From Nitrospiraceae bacterium UBA2600 (GTDB lineage: Bacteria; Nitrospirota; Thermodesulfovibrionia; Thermodesulfovibrionales; Thermodesulfovibrionaceae), in the NCBI GenBank assembly GCA_002339325.1, contig DDKK01000001.1, forward strand, positions 1-64,000: a DNA stretch of 64,000 nt, given 5' to 3'. Every line of letters starts with the position of its first letter. The first letter of the stretch is position 1. The translations under genes were made by a program, and so were the position numbers. The notes beneath the pieces were generated by a model. It ran no database searches. It was not told the origin of the DNA and saw only the letters and a program-made list of their open reading frames with translations. Positions 18,258 through 27,167 of this stretch are shown piece by piece.

Positions 18258-18629
18258 TTATAATATTCCCAATTCCTTTTTAAGCCAATTTTTTATCTTT
18301 TCATTTATGGGACACATACCAAATTTAATGTAAGTTTTATTCTCCTCTAAGGCTTCTTTAAGCATTTCCTCGGGAATATGCTCAATTTTAGCAATGGTTT
18401 CGCCAAAACAATTTGCCTTATGCATCATGAGAAAAAGCTCTGGCTTTTTACCTGATGTCTCTATGTAGAATACATAGCCTCTTACAGGTTTTTTACATAC
18501 TATATCGTCGCCCTCCTTTGTAATAACAGGCTCCATAACCTTTGTTGGATTAATATCCCACAGTATGTTATTAATATAGTATGGCTCTTTTTTAATATCC
18601 TCGAAAGTAAGTAACTCTTCCCAAATCAT
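18258..18629 (-). CDS. Unknown 123-residue protein in redox gene cluster
   Basis: A 123-residue cytosolic protein with no recognised domain. It contains three or four scattered cysteines (VCKK, ANCFGE, FGMCPI) but no CxxC. It starts 1 bp after the stop of the FTR-like gene and must be translated with it. Context (glutaredoxin, FTR catalytic subunit) suggests a redox or iron-sulfur related role, but nothing in the sequence proves it. It ends the minus-strand cluster that starts at rpmB. Confidence 0.7.
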   Translation of the reverse strand: MIWEELLTFEDIKKEPYYINNILWDINPTKVMEPVITKEGDDIVCKKPVRGYVFYIETSGKKPELFLMMHKANCFGETIAKIEHIPEEMLKEALEENKTYIKFGMCPINEKIKNWLKKELGIL

Positions 18630-18630
18630 T

Positions 18631-18960
18631 TTAAAGAACCTCCTTTTTTCTTCGCTCTGGAACTATAGTGTTCGGAATTCTTCCTTCATTAAAATCTTTT
18701 GATACGTAAAGTCCACAGTAACATCTACCATAATCTCTGATATCAAGCTCACTGTAAATACACGGGCAGATTATATCCTTATCTTTTTCTTTATCACCAC
18801 TTGCAAGTCTACAGGGACAGCTTCTATAACCGTAACGATTTTCATTCTTGATGAGACCTTCGATTAGGTCAAAAACCAACTTTTTATCTCTGTTTAGCTC
18901 TATTCCTTTTGAATTGGCAAACTTACTTAAAATTTCATAAAGTTTCTCTCGGTCCATCAT
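18631..18960 (-). CDS. Ferredoxin:thioredoxin reductase catalytic-subunit-like protein
   Basis: A 109-residue protein with the three cysteine pairs of FTR-beta: C48-P-C50, C65-P-C67 and C80-Y-C82. In plant and cyanobacterial FTR the pattern is CPC-X16-CPC-X8-CHC with a [4Fe-4S] cluster next to a redox disulfide. Here the spacings are 14 and 12, and the active-site His is Tyr. It presumably reduces a disulfide partner with ferredoxin electrons. The adjacent glutaredoxin, whose stop it overlaps, is the obvious candidate partner. No FTR variable (alpha) subunit is present. Confidence 0.85.
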   Translation of the reverse strand: MMDREKLYEILSKFANSKGIELNRDKKLVFDLIEGLIKNENRYGYRSCPCRLASGDKEKDKDIICPCIYSELDIRDYGRCYCGLYVSKDFNEGRIPNTIVPERRKKEVL

Positions 18961-19205
18961 ATTTCAAGCAACTTCTTCAAAGCTTCTTCTTCATATCCAA
19001 CCACTGCCTTTTCAACTACTATTGTTGGAAAGGTTTCCTGAGGATTGATTTTTCTCAACTCTTTGAGAGCAACCCACTGTTCACCGCTGTCAAGAGTGTC
19101 AACATCTATGGTTTCATATTCAATATTATGACTTCTAAGAAACTCTTTCAGTCTCTTACAAGCTGGACAGGTGCTAAGGGAGTAAACTCTGATTTTCCTA
19201 TGCAT
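18957..19205 (-). CDS. Glutaredoxin/thioredoxin-fold protein (CPAC)
   Basis: An 82-residue thioredoxin-fold protein. The redox motif is STCPACKRL, the cis-proline is in TFPTIVV, and the GYEEEALKKLL end is typical of the bacterial glutaredoxin-like (NrdH/Grx) group. I chose ATG 19205 with a GGGAG site; an in-frame ATG at 19220 is less well placed. It overlaps the unknown gene upstream by 8 bp and the FTR-like gene by 4 bp, so it is probably the substrate or carrier of that reductase. Confidence 0.9.
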   Translation of the reverse strand: MHRKIRVYSLSTCPACKRLKEFLRSHNIEYETIDVDTLDSGEQWVALKELRKINPQETFPTIVVEKAVVGYEEEALKKLLEI

Positions 19206-19548
19206 GACCTGCTCTCCCATCTTTATTAAAAGTCTTATTAAGCGTCAATTCAATGTCTTCGAGCATCTCAAAATTAGCAGTTCTTATTCTCTCAACAGAG
19301 ATACCGAGCATTTTAGCAAGTTCCTCAAAGGGTATTTTTGAAACATAACATAGTTCGGCTATTAAAATTTTTAAAGCATCATCTTCTATTAGAGCTTTTA
19401 GGTTTTTATCTGTTACATCAACGCTGTCAATGGCATCCTGAAAAAGCATTCCTTTTTTAATATTTTGTAGAATTTCTTCCATTGCTTTCTGGTATATTCT
19501 GCTTTCCTCTTCAGAGTATTCCTTATAGACAAAATCAAGCTCTTCCAT
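19198..19548 (-). CDS. Unknown helical protein, possible helix-turn-helix
   Basis: A 116-residue, largely helical acidic protein. The segment IPFEELAKMLGISVERIRTA resembles a helix-turn-helix, but the evidence is weak. It overlaps the dciA-like gene by 14 bp and the glutaredoxin gene by 8 bp, linking the rpmB/dciA pair to the redox genes in one transcript. Function unknown. Confidence 0.65.
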   Translation of the reverse strand: MEELDFVYKEYSEEESRIYQKAMEEILQNIKKGMLFQDAIDSVDVTDKNLKALIEDDALKILIAELCYVSKIPFEELAKMLGISVERIRTANFEMLEDIELTLNKTFNKDGRAGHA

Positions 19549-20005
19549 TTTTTTCTCCTTTGCTTAAACTGTTTATACACTTAAAATGCTTAGTAAGCAA
19601 ACTCTCCATAGTGTTTTTTATTTCTTCATCACCTACTCTGCTGAGAGTTTCCTTAATCCAACTTAACTGTTCAGCGGAGATACTACAACTGCACTCTACT
19701 CTTCTTTTTTTATCTGTTCTGTTATGGTTGTAGATTTTGCCAAACTTAAAAGTCACATTTTTAATTCCATAAGGTTGAAGAGACTTCAAAAAATCTTCCT
19801 TCAAGAATTCCAGCTCATTCAACCATGCATTTGAATTAACTGTCACTGAAAGAGTTCCTTCCTTTAAATCCCGAGGGAAAGTCCGTTCACTCAAAGGAGA
19901 ACCAAAAATCTCATGCCATTTCTTTCTAAGAAATTTCAATTTTATGGCATTTTCAATCCCTAAGCTGCCTATTACATGAGGTATAACACAACTAAGCTTT
20001 TCCAT
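19535..20005 (-). CDS. DUF721/DciA-like protein
   Basis: A 156-residue protein whose first 100 residues match DUF721: WHEIFGSPLSERTFPRDLKE, then GTLSVTVNSNAWLNELEFLK and GIKNVTFKFG. This is the N-terminal domain of DciA, the ancestral bacterial helicase loader that interacts with DnaB. A C-terminal helical extension (about 105-156) has several cysteines. It begins 5 bp after rpmB. The loader role is known for family members and is inferred here. Confidence 0.8.
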   Translation of the reverse strand: MEKLSCVIPHVIGSLGIENAIKLKFLRKKWHEIFGSPLSERTFPRDLKEGTLSVTVNSNAWLNELEFLKEDFLKSLQPYGIKNVTFKFGKIYNHNRTDKKRRVECSCSISAEQLSWIKETLSRVGDEEIKNTMESLLTKHFKCINSLSKGEKNGRA

Positions 20006-20010
20006 TTAGG

Positions 20011-20199
20011 CTAAACAGCTTTTTTTACAAAGCCCGAACGGAGACATCTCGTGCATACATGAACTCTTTGAGGGCCTTTTTCTGTGATAATCTTCATTCT
20101 TTGAAGATTAGGGAAAAAATATCTCCTTGTTTTGTTATTTGCATGACTTACGTTGTTACCAAGTGTTTTCTTTTTACCACAGACATAACAGCTTGCCAT
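20011..20199 (-). CDS. rpmB: 50S ribosomal protein L28
   Basis: A 62-residue L28 starting [20 protein letters not shown], ending with the typical [12 protein letters not shown]. The first CxxC and the CTRC pair form the zinc-binding version. The start is ATG 20199 behind AGGAGG; the longer in-frame extension to 20358 would run through the infB promoter region and into infB and is not real. It is divergent from infB. Confidence 0.97.
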   Translation of the reverse strand: MASCYVCGKKKTLGNNVSHANNKTRRYFFPNLQRMKIITEKGPQRVHVCTRCLRSGFVKKAV

Positions 20200-20235
20200 C
20201 AGTTCCTCCTTCAATTTGCATATACTTATATTTTT

Positions 20236-20264
20236 ATGATAACATTTTATTGATTTGTAGACAA
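20236..20264 (-). promoter_or_regulatory. Candidate promoter of the rpmB cluster
   Basis: On the minus strand TTGTCT (20264-20259) and TATCAT (20241-20236) are separated by 17 bp. This leaves a leader of about 30 nt before the rpmB start and fits a sigma70-type promoter. It shares the 82-bp interval with the less clear infB promoter. Confidence 0.5.
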
Positions 20265-20281
20265 GGAGGACAGACTGTTCT

Positions 20282-22597
20282 ATGTCAGATAAAGCACTCA
20301 GAAGCATTGAATTAGCCAAAGAACTTGGAGTTAAACCCTTAGAAATAGTTAAATTCATCGAAAAACACAGAAATGTTCAGTTCAAAAAAGGAACAACAAA
20401 CATAAAGGTTGAACCAGAGGAAGTTGAAAAAATAAGAGAGTTCTTTAGAAAAGAAGAGAAAAAACCTGAAATAAAGGAAAAAGAACCAAAAGAACAAATA
20501 AAAACAAAGGAAGGAGAGGGACAGAAGATAGAACCACCAGTTGAAAATAGAATAAAAGAAGAAATAAGAGATGAAAGAACACAACCTGAAAAAATCGAAC
20601 CACCAACAACCAAAATAATTGAAGAAGAAATAAGAGATGAAGAAGACCTTTCGCTTCCAGGAAGATTTAGAAGAGAGATATCCTTTGAAAAGATTGAAAA
20701 AATAAAACCTAAGCCAATTTCATCAAAAATCCCTCCTAAAAAAATTGAGCCTAAAAAATGGTTAGACCTAAAAGAACAGAAAAAAGCTAAAGACAAAAAC
20801 AAAAAAGAGGAAGCAACTCCTTTACCTACAACTGCTCCAAGAAAAAAATCAATAAAAATAGAAGAGGGTACTACGGTAAAAGAGTTTGCCGAACTTATTG
20901 GACAAAAAGTTCCCGATGTGATTAAGAAATTTATGGAACTGGGCTACATGCCAACAATAAATCAACCCGTTGACCCTGATGCTGCTCAGATTGTAGCTGA
21001 AAGTTTTGGTATAAAAATTGAATTATCGCAAGTTCAGGAGGTTGATGTTATAGAAGAGGTTGAAGATGCTCCTGAAACTCTCCAACCACGACCTCCAATA
21101 GTAACTGTAATGGGTCATGTTGACCATGGTAAAACGTCTTTACTTGATGCTATTAGAAAAACAAAGGTAACTGAACAGGAAGCAGGTGGAATTACCCAAC
21201 ACATCGGTGCTTATAAAGTAACTCTTCAAGGCAAGGATATAACTTTTCTGGATACTCCTGGTCACGAAGCCTTTACTGCTCTCAGGGCAAGAGGAGCAAA
21301 GGTTACAGACATTGTTGTTTTAGTGGTGGCTGCAGATGACGGAGTAATGCCCCAGACCATTGAGGCCATAAATCATGCAAAGGCTGCTCAAGTTCCCATT
21401 GTTGTTGCTGTAAATAAAATAGATAAACCAGAGGCAAATCCTCAAAGAGTTAGGACTCAATTAAGTGAATATGGAGTAATTCCTGAGGAATGGGGTGGAC
21501 AGAACATATTTGTTGACATATCTGCTAAGAAAGGCATGGGAATTGAAAATCTGCTTGAAATGATACTACTGCAAGCAGAAATTATGGAACTCAAAGCCAA
21601 TCCTGACAAACCAGCAAGAGGCACTATTATTGAATCTCGTCTCGACAAAGGAAGAGGGCCTGTTGCAACAGTAATAGTGCAAAGCGGAACTCTAAAGGTT
21701 GGAGATGCCTTTGTAGCAGGAACAACACACGGTAAAGTAAGGGCATTAATTGACGATACAGGAAAAAGAATTAACGAAGCTCCTCCCTCTACTCCTGTTG
21801 AAGTAGTAGGATTTGAGGAAGTTCCTCAAGCAGGTGACATTTTTACGGTTGTGGAAGATGAAAAAACAGCTCGTAATATAGCAAATCTCAGAGCTCAAAA
21901 AAAGAGACTTGCTGAGATGCAGAGAACACAAAAACTTACATTGCAAGACCTCTATGACAAAATTAAAGAAGGTGAAGTCAAAGAACTAAATCTAATTATA
22001 AAAGGCGATGTTCAGGGTTCTGTCGAGGCTCTTAGAAAAGCCGTAGAGGATATAATTCATCCAGAAGTTAAGGTGAAGGTCATTCATACAGCCGTAGGTG
22101 GTATTACAGAAAGTGATGTCAATCTTGCAGCAACAGCTAATGCAATCATCATAGGGTTCAATGTAAGACCCGAAACAAAAGCACAGGAATTGGCAGAACA
22201 ACTTGGGGTGGATATAAAGCTGTACAGCATAATCTATGAAGTCATAGAAGATGTAAAGAAAGCTCTCACTGGAATGTTAACTCCTGAGGTAAAAGAGAAA
22301 ATTTTAGGAAGGGCAGAGGTAAGAGCCGTATTCAAAATCTCAAAGGTTGGAACTGTAGCAGGTTGTTATGTTCTTAATGGAACTATATCAAGAGCAAGCG
22401 ATGGAATAAGAATTATAAGAGACAACATAGTGATATATGAGGGCAAAATTAGCTCTCTCAAAAGATTTAAAGAAGATGTCAGGGAAGTTCAGGCAGGTTA
22501 TGAGTGTGGTCTTACAATAGATAATTTTAATGACATAAGAGAGGGTGATATTCTCGAAAATTATATTTTAGAGAAAATACCTGTCAAAGGCTTATAA
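20282..22597 (+). CDS. infB: Translation initiation factor IF-2
   Basis: A 771-residue GTPase that delivers initiator tRNA to the 30S subunit. The N-terminal IF2N module is at 1-50, followed by a Lys/Glu/Pro-rich low-complexity linker to about 190 and a second IF2N domain at about 198-250. The G domain starts near 275 with [20 protein letters not shown] and VNKIDKPEA. The C-terminal domains are complete. A strong AAGGAGG precedes the ATG. The order infB-rbfA-nrnA is a widespread arrangement. Confidence 0.98.
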   Translation: MSDKALRSIELAKELGVKPLEIVKFIEKHRNVQFKKGTTNIKVEPEEVEKIREFFRKEEKKPEIKEKEPKEQIKTKEGEGQKIEPPVENRIKEEIRDERTQPEKIEPPTTKIIEEEIRDEEDLSLPGRFRREISFEKIEKIKPKPISSKIPPKKIEPKKWLDLKEQKKAKDKNKKEEATPLPTTAPRKKSIKIEEGTTVKEFAELIGQKVPDVIKKFMELGYMPTINQPVDPDAAQIVAESFGIKIELSQVQEVDVIEEVEDAPETLQPRPPIVTVMGHVDHGKTSLLDAIRKTKVTEQEAGGITQHIGAYKVTLQGKDITFLDTPGHEAFTALRARGAKVTDIVVLVVAADDGVMPQTIEAINHAKAAQVPIVVAVNKIDKPEANPQRVRTQLSEYGVIPEEWGGQNIFVDISAKKGMGIENLLEMILLQAEIMELKANPDKPARGTIIESRLDKGRGPVATVIVQSGTLKVGDAFVAGTTHGKVRALIDDTGKRINEAPPSTPVEVVGFEEVPQAGDIFTVVEDEKTARNIANLRAQKKRLAEMQRTQKLTLQDLYDKIKEGEVKELNLIIKGDVQGSVEALRKAVEDIIHPEVKVKVIHTAVGGITESDVNLAATANAIIIGFNVRPETKAQELAEQLGVDIKLYSIIYEVIEDVKKALTGMLTPEVKEKILGRAEVRAVFKISKVGTVAGCYVLNGTISRASDGIRIIRDNIVIYEGKISSLKRFKEDVREVQAGYECGLTIDNFNDIREGDILENYILEKIPVKGL

Positions 22598-22598
22598 A

Positions 22599-22955
22599 AT
22601 GCATCCCTACAAAAGGTCAAAAAGGCTCGGCGTACTTCTAAGGGAAGAGGTAGCAGATATTATTCTAAACAAAATAAAAGACCCCCGACTTGGGTTTATA
22701 ACAGTAACAGATGTAGAACTCTCCGATGACTTGAGAAACGCAAAGGTCTTCGTATCCGTGCTTAAAGAAGAAGAGAGAACCCAATCTCTTCAGATTTTAA
22801 ATGAAGCAAAGGGATTTGTAAGAAACGAGATTGCAAAAAGATTAAGGATAAAAATTATACCGACCTTTGAATTTCTTATTGATGAGTCAATTGAACATGG
22901 GTTCAAGATTGACAAATTACTAAAGGAGATAAAAAAGAATTCGGAGGATATTTGA
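22599..22955 (+). CDS. rbfA: Ribosome-binding factor A
   Basis: A 118-residue KH-fold protein needed for late 16S rRNA processing and 30S maturation. Family signatures include RLGVLLREEVADIILNKIKD and LGFITVTDVELSDDLRNAKV. It starts 1 bp after infB and ends overlapping the next gene by 4 bp. Confidence 0.96.
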   Translation: MHPYKRSKRLGVLLREEVADIILNKIKDPRLGFITVTDVELSDDLRNAKVFVSVLKEEERTQSLQILNEAKGFVRNEIAKRLRIKIIPTFEFLIDESIEHGFKIDKLLKEIKKNSEDI

Positions 22956-23932
22956 TACCACCGAAGGAACTAATTGAGATAATTACGGAAAAAAATAACT
23001 TCTTGATACTTACTCATTCAACTCCCGATGGAGATGCCTTTGGCTCAGCATTAGCCTTAAAGTTTTCACTTAATCTTTTGTCAAAGCGGGCCGAAGTTTA
23101 TACGGAAATGCCCATTCCAGCTCAATATAAATTCTTGCCGGGAATTAATGAAATAAAAGACTTAGTTGAGCTTTCTCCAGATAAATTTGAAGTGTTAATC
23201 TTGGTAGACTGCCATGAACCCTCAAGAGTAAACAACAATGAAGAATTAATAAGCAAAATAACTAAATTCTCAGGCATAAAAGTTATAATCGACCATCATC
23301 TTGAAAGAAAAAACAGTGATTTCCATGCTATAAAATGGATTTCTCCCCATGAGGCTGCTACAGGAATGATGGTATATGAACTAATAAAAAAATTGAATAT
23401 TCCTATTAACGCTTCTATTGCTACATTGCTTTATTCTGCTTTAATAGTAGATACCGGTAATTTTCAGTTTGACAATACAACAGAAAAGGAGTTACGTATT
23501 GCCTATGAACTTGTAAAAGCCGGGGCTAAGCCATCTTTTATATATCAAAATCTATTTGAAGGCTGGACTACAAATAGATTAAAGCTCTTCATAAAAATGC
23601 TCGATAAAACTGAAATTATCCCTCCTTTTATAATAGGCCATTTACGAAAAAAAGATTTTGAAGAGACAAATACGATTGAGGCTGACACAGAAAGATTTGT
23701 TGAATTTTTGAGAATACTAAAAGATATAAGTATCTCCGTCCTATTCAGAGAAATAGAGGAAGGATTTTTTAAAGTCAGTCTTCGTTCAAAGGGAAGCTTA
23801 GATGTATCAGTCATTGCACAAAGCTTTGGTGGAGGTGGGCACAAAAACGCTGCTGGTTACAGAATAAGGGCAACCTACGAAGAGGCAAGGGACAAACTGA
23901 TAGAATCCGTAAAAAACAACAAAATGCTATGA
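22952..23932 (+). CDS. nrnA: DHH/DHHA1 phosphoesterase, NrnA-like
   Basis: A 326-residue DHH-family phosphoesterase that degrades nanoRNA or 3'-phosphoadenosine 5'-phosphate. It has THSTPDGDAFGSALAL (motif I), LVDCHE, VIIDHHLER (DHH) and the DHHA1 motif FGGGGHKNAAGY near the C-terminus. Translation starts with TTG at 22952 after CGGAGG. The position after rbfA is conserved in many genomes. No truB follows; a parA gene does instead. Confidence 0.92.
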   Translation: MIPPKELIEIITEKNNFLILTHSTPDGDAFGSALALKFSLNLLSKRAEVYTEMPIPAQYKFLPGINEIKDLVELSPDKFEVLILVDCHEPSRVNNNEELISKITKFSGIKVIIDHHLERKNSDFHAIKWISPHEAATGMMVYELIKKLNIPINASIATLLYSALIVDTGNFQFDNTTEKELRIAYELVKAGAKPSFIYQNLFEGWTTNRLKLFIKMLDKTEIIPPFIIGHLRKKDFEETNTIEADTERFVEFLRILKDISISVLFREIEEGFFKVSLRSKGSLDVSVIAQSFGGGGHKNAAGYRIRATYEEARDKLIESVKNNKML

Positions 23933-23945
23933 TAGGTAACCTTTA

Positions 23946-24710
23946 ATGGGAAAAATCATAGCAGTAGCAAGCCAAAAAGGCGGAGTTGGAAAAACAACTA
24001 CTGCCATCAATCTTTCTGCCTGCCTTGCTGTAAAGGGAAAAAAAGTTTTGGTCATAGACTCAGACCCTCAGGCCAGTCTTAGTTTTGGCTTGGGAATAAG
24101 AAGAAATGGAGAAAAGATAAAGGGACTATACGAATACTACACAGAGAGAGCAGAACTTGAGGAAGTTCTTATTGAATGCATCGATAATCTCTTTGTTATT
24201 CCAACCCGAATAGACCTTTTTATGGCAGAATTAGAAGTATTTGAAACAGAGGAGAGGGAAAAAAAGCTTCGAGTGCTTCTTGAGCCCTGTCGTGAAATTT
24301 TTGACTACATCTTTATAGACTGTCCTCCCTCATTTTCCTTTCTTACTCTCTGTGCTCTTGTTGCTGCTGATTCTGTAATAATCCCTGTTCAATGCGAACA
24401 GTTTGCATTAGAGGCTTTGAGAATTTTCATTAAACTTCTCTGGCGAATTAAAGGAAACTTTAATGAATCTCTCGAGTTAGAGGGGATTCTTCTTACCATG
24501 TTTAGCAAACATATAACTCTTAGCAGAACAACCGCTGAAGACATAAGAAAAGTTTTTCGAACTAAGACTTTTGAGACAGTGATACCAAGAAATATAGCTC
24601 TCGCTGAAAGCTCTATACATGGTATCCCTGCAATTTTCTATGCGCCTGAGGCAGCAGGAACAATTGCCTACAAAGAACTTGCATTAGAGTTTCTCAAAAG
24701 TAATCCTTAA
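23946..24710 (+). CDS. ParA-family ATPase (orphan)
   Basis: A 254-residue ParA/Soj-like ATPase with the deviant Walker A SQKGGVGKTTTAINLS, the VIDSDPQASL switch, and Walker B FIDCPPS. No parB, parS or chemotaxis/flagellar genes are adjacent, so its cargo is unknown; relatives partition chromosomes, plasmids or protein clusters. It lies 13 bp after nrnA. Its 3' end overlaps the convergent uvrC gene by 17 bp, leaving no room for an intrinsic terminator between them. Confidence 0.9.
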   Translation: MGKIIAVASQKGGVGKTTTAINLSACLAVKGKKVLVIDSDPQASLSFGLGIRRNGEKIKGLYEYYTERAELEEVLIECIDNLFVIPTRIDLFMAELEVFETEEREKKLRVLLEPCREIFDYIFIDCPPSFSFLTLCALVAADSVIIPVQCEQFALEALRIFIKLLWRIKGNFNESLELEGILLTMFSKHITLSRTTAEDIRKVFRTKTFETVIPRNIALAESSIHGIPAIFYAPEAAGTIAYKELALEFLKSNP

Positions 24711-26466
24711 GGCTTGCTAAAATTTTTTCTGCCAATTTAATTGAAAATCCTGGAAGAGAGGCAATTTCCTCTGCTGTAGCAGCTTTTATTCTCTTAATAC
24801 TTCCGAAGTGTTTAAGAAGGGCAAGCCTTCTTTTTTTGCCTACTCCCTCAATTTTTTCTAAAACCGACTCAAAGGAAGCTTTTTTTCTAAGCTTTTTATG
24901 ATAAGTAATGGCAAATCTGTGCGCTTCATCTCTTATTCTCTTTAGCAGTAGAGACGATGCTTTCTTATCTTCAAGAGAGATTTCATCACCTTCAGGCATT
25001 ATCAGTCTGTCTGGATTTTTGGCAAGGGCAAATATATTAATATCTTTAAGCTCTTCCATTACTTTCATTGCAACGTTTAGCTGTCCTTTTCCTCCATCTA
25101 TAAGAACTATATCTGGTCTTGGTATTCCTTCGGGTGAATCAAATCTATTAACTGTTCTCTCTACCAGTTCTCTCATTGAAGAGTAGTCGTCGATTCCATT
25201 GACCTCTCTGATTTTTAAATGCCTGTAATATTCTTTCTTAAACTCCCCATTTTCCCAATAGACAAAACTCCCTACTGAATTAGAACCAAAGAGAGTTGAG
25301 ATATCAAAAGCTCCTATTCTTAAGGGAACTCTCTCGAGCTTAAGTCTCTTCTTTAAATCATCCAAGATAAATTCTACATTTTTTCTATTTGCTCTCAAAT
25401 ACTCTTTAGCATTTGCAAGGGACATCTCAAGAACAGCCTTTTCTTCATCTGTCTTCGGTTGTCTTATGGTTAGTTGCTCTCCCCTTTTATTTTTGAGCCA
25501 TTCTATTATTCCTGATAGGTCTTCAGGCGTATTCTCAATTATAACTGTCTTGGGAGGAATGAGAGATTCAACAGAATATAAGGATTGAACAACTGACCTA
25601 ATAAGTTCTTCCCAAGTTTCATAGAAGGCTTTTTTAATCATATAGTTTTTTGAGCCTACGAGTAGTCCATTTCTTACAAAGAGGACATTCACTGAAATTT
25701 CAGAATCCTCTGAGTAGACTCCTACAAAATCAATGTTGTCAAGATTCACAGATACAACTCTTTGCTGTTCAAATATTCTTTCAAGCCTTCTTATCTGGTC
25801 TCTTATTTTAGCAGCTTCTTCAAATTTCATTTCATTACTTAATTCCTTCATCCTCTCCTGAAGTCTGCCAATCAGCTCTGCTCCCTTGCCTTTCAGGAAA
25901 AGAATGACCTCCTCTACACCTCTCATGTAATCTTCCCTACTAATCTTATCAGCACAAGGAGCGGGACATCTTTTCATTTGATATTGAATACAGGGTCTTA
26001 TAGTTTTATTTAATGAATATTTACAGGTTCTTATGGGAAAATTTTTTCTTATGAAAGATAAAGCCTCCCACATTGCCTGGGCAGGAACGTAAGGACCGAA
26101 GTAAAGATTACCATCCTTTTTTGGTTTTCTTACTACTTCAATCTTTGGCCATTTTTCTGTAAGGGTAATTTTAAGATAGGGATAGTTTTTATCATCTCTT
26201 AAAACTATGTTGTATGGAGGCTTATGCTGTTTTATTAGATTGGCTTCAAGGACAAGAGCTTCATATTCATTGGAGGTTATTATAAATGAAAACTCTTTTA
26301 CCTGCTCAACCATCTTGGTCTTTCTTGGTTCGAGTTCGGATGACTGAAAATAGCTTTTTAGACGATTCCTAAGATTTTTTGCCTTTCCTATGTAAAGAAT
26401 TTTATCTTTCCTGTCTTTGAAAATATATACGCCTGGTGATGAGGGTATGTTATTTAATTCAAACAT
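24694..26466 (-). CDS. uvrC: UvrABC system protein C
   Basis: A 590-residue nucleotide-excision-repair endonuclease. The N-terminal GIY-YIG nuclease is clear (GVYIFKDRKDKILYIGKAKN), followed by the UVR motif (MKFEEAAKIRDQIRRLE). The C-terminal RNase H-like nuclease (GAFDISTLFGSNSVGSFVY) precedes HhH motifs (IEGVGKKRRLALLKHFGS, ASLPGFSIKLAEKI). It makes the 3' and 5' incisions at UvrB-marked lesions. It is the last gene of a long minus-strand run and lies 14 bp after panD. Confidence 0.97.
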   Translation of the reverse strand: MFELNNIPSSPGVYIFKDRKDKILYIGKAKNLRNRLKSYFQSSELEPRKTKMVEQVKEFSFIITSNEYEALVLEANLIKQHKPPYNIVLRDDKNYPYLKITLTEKWPKIEVVRKPKKDGNLYFGPYVPAQAMWEALSFIRKNFPIRTCKYSLNKTIRPCIQYQMKRCPAPCADKISREDYMRGVEEVILFLKGKGAELIGRLQERMKELSNEMKFEEAAKIRDQIRRLERIFEQQRVVSVNLDNIDFVGVYSEDSEISVNVLFVRNGLLVGSKNYMIKKAFYETWEELIRSVVQSLYSVESLIPPKTVIIENTPEDLSGIIEWLKNKRGEQLTIRQPKTDEEKAVLEMSLANAKEYLRANRKNVEFILDDLKKRLKLERVPLRIGAFDISTLFGSNSVGSFVYWENGEFKKEYYRHLKIREVNGIDDYSSMRELVERTVNRFDSPEGIPRPDIVLIDGGKGQLNVAMKVMEELKDINIFALAKNPDRLIMPEGDEISLEDKKASSLLLKRIRDEAHRFAITYHKKLRKKASFESVLEKIEGVGKKRRLALLKHFGSIKRIKAATAEEIASLPGFSIKLAEKILASLKDYF

Positions 26467-26480
26467 AGGTGGTATAAAAA

Positions 26481-26858
26481 TTATATTATCTCACAACTTC
26501 CTTGATATATCTTTTGCGGGTTGTTATATTCATCAAGAATTATTATTTTAGGTCTATGCTGGGATATTTCTTCCTCCCCTATGTAGCCGTAGGAAAAAAT
26601 AACAATTCTGTCATTTACAGAAGCCTTTTTTGCTGCAGGACCGTTCAATCCTATTGTTCGTGAGCCTCGAGGAGCTGCAATTACGTAAGTATCAAACCTC
26701 TCTCCATTATTCATGTTACTTATCCATACCCTTTCATAAGGCAGAATACCTGCAAGCTCTAAAAGTTCAATATCAATGCTGATTGAACCCTCATAAAAGA
26801 GATTTGCCTCTGTTACTTTTGCCATGTGTAGTTTAGCCCTGAGAAAACTTCTTAACAT
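26481..26858 (-). CDS. panD: Aspartate 1-decarboxylase
   Basis: A 125-residue pyruvoyl enzyme that makes beta-alanine for pantothenate. The self-processing site is G24-S25 in FYEGSISID, and the conserved NNGERFDTYVI and GSRTIGLNGPAA segments are present. The proenzyme is cleaved between Gly24 and Ser25 to make the pyruvoyl group. No other pan genes are near, and it sits between gatC and uvrC. Confidence 0.97.
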   Translation of the reverse strand: MLRSFLRAKLHMAKVTEANLFYEGSISIDIELLELAGILPYERVWISNMNNGERFDTYVIAAPRGSRTIGLNGPAAKKASVNDRIVIFSYGYIGEEEISQHRPKIIILDEYNNPQKIYQGSCEII

Positions 26859-26877
26859 ATATCTCTCCAGTTATACA

Positions 26878-27165
26878 CTATTCAATTATCTTTGGAACTC
26901 TGAAAAACTTATCCGTAGAGTCAGGAGCATTTCGTAATGCCTCTTCTCTTGAAAGAGACGATTTAACTACATCCTCTCTAAAAACATTATTTAAAGATAA
27001 AACATGAGAGGTAGGCTCTACACCCTCCGTATTTACCTCATTAAGCTTATCCACATAATCAAGTATTCTACTTAATTGTTCTCCGTAGAGCTCTATTTCT
27101 TTTTCCTGAAATTCCAACCTACTTAGCATGGCTATGTGCTTTACCATTTCTTTAGATATTTTCAT
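26878..27165 (-). CDS. gatC: Asp-tRNA(Asn)/Glu-tRNA(Gln) amidotransferase subunit C
   Basis: A 95-residue GatC with the usual start [17 protein letters not shown] and the [18 protein letters not shown] core. With GatA and GatB it transamidates misacylated tRNAs. gatA and gatB are elsewhere. It starts 2 bp after the PcrA stop codon. Confidence 0.95.
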   Translation of the reverse strand: MKISKEMVKHIAMLSRLEFQEKEIELYGEQLSRILDYVDKLNEVNTEGVEPTSHVLSLNNVFREDVVKSSLSREEALRNAPDSTDKFFRVPKIIE

Positions 27166-27167
27166 CT

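Noticed and set aside
18250..18262. AAGCTGAGCTT near-palindrome as a terminator
   Set aside because: The stem is only 5 bp with a 1-nt centre and no T-run.
20200..20358. N-terminal extension of L28
   Set aside because: It crosses the divergent promoter region and infB start and is unlike L28; ATG 20199 has a perfect ribosome site.
20339..20802. Open frames antisense to the 5' part of infB
   Set aside because: They mirror the Lys/Glu-rich IF-2 linker and read as Phe/Ser/Leu-rich low complexity.
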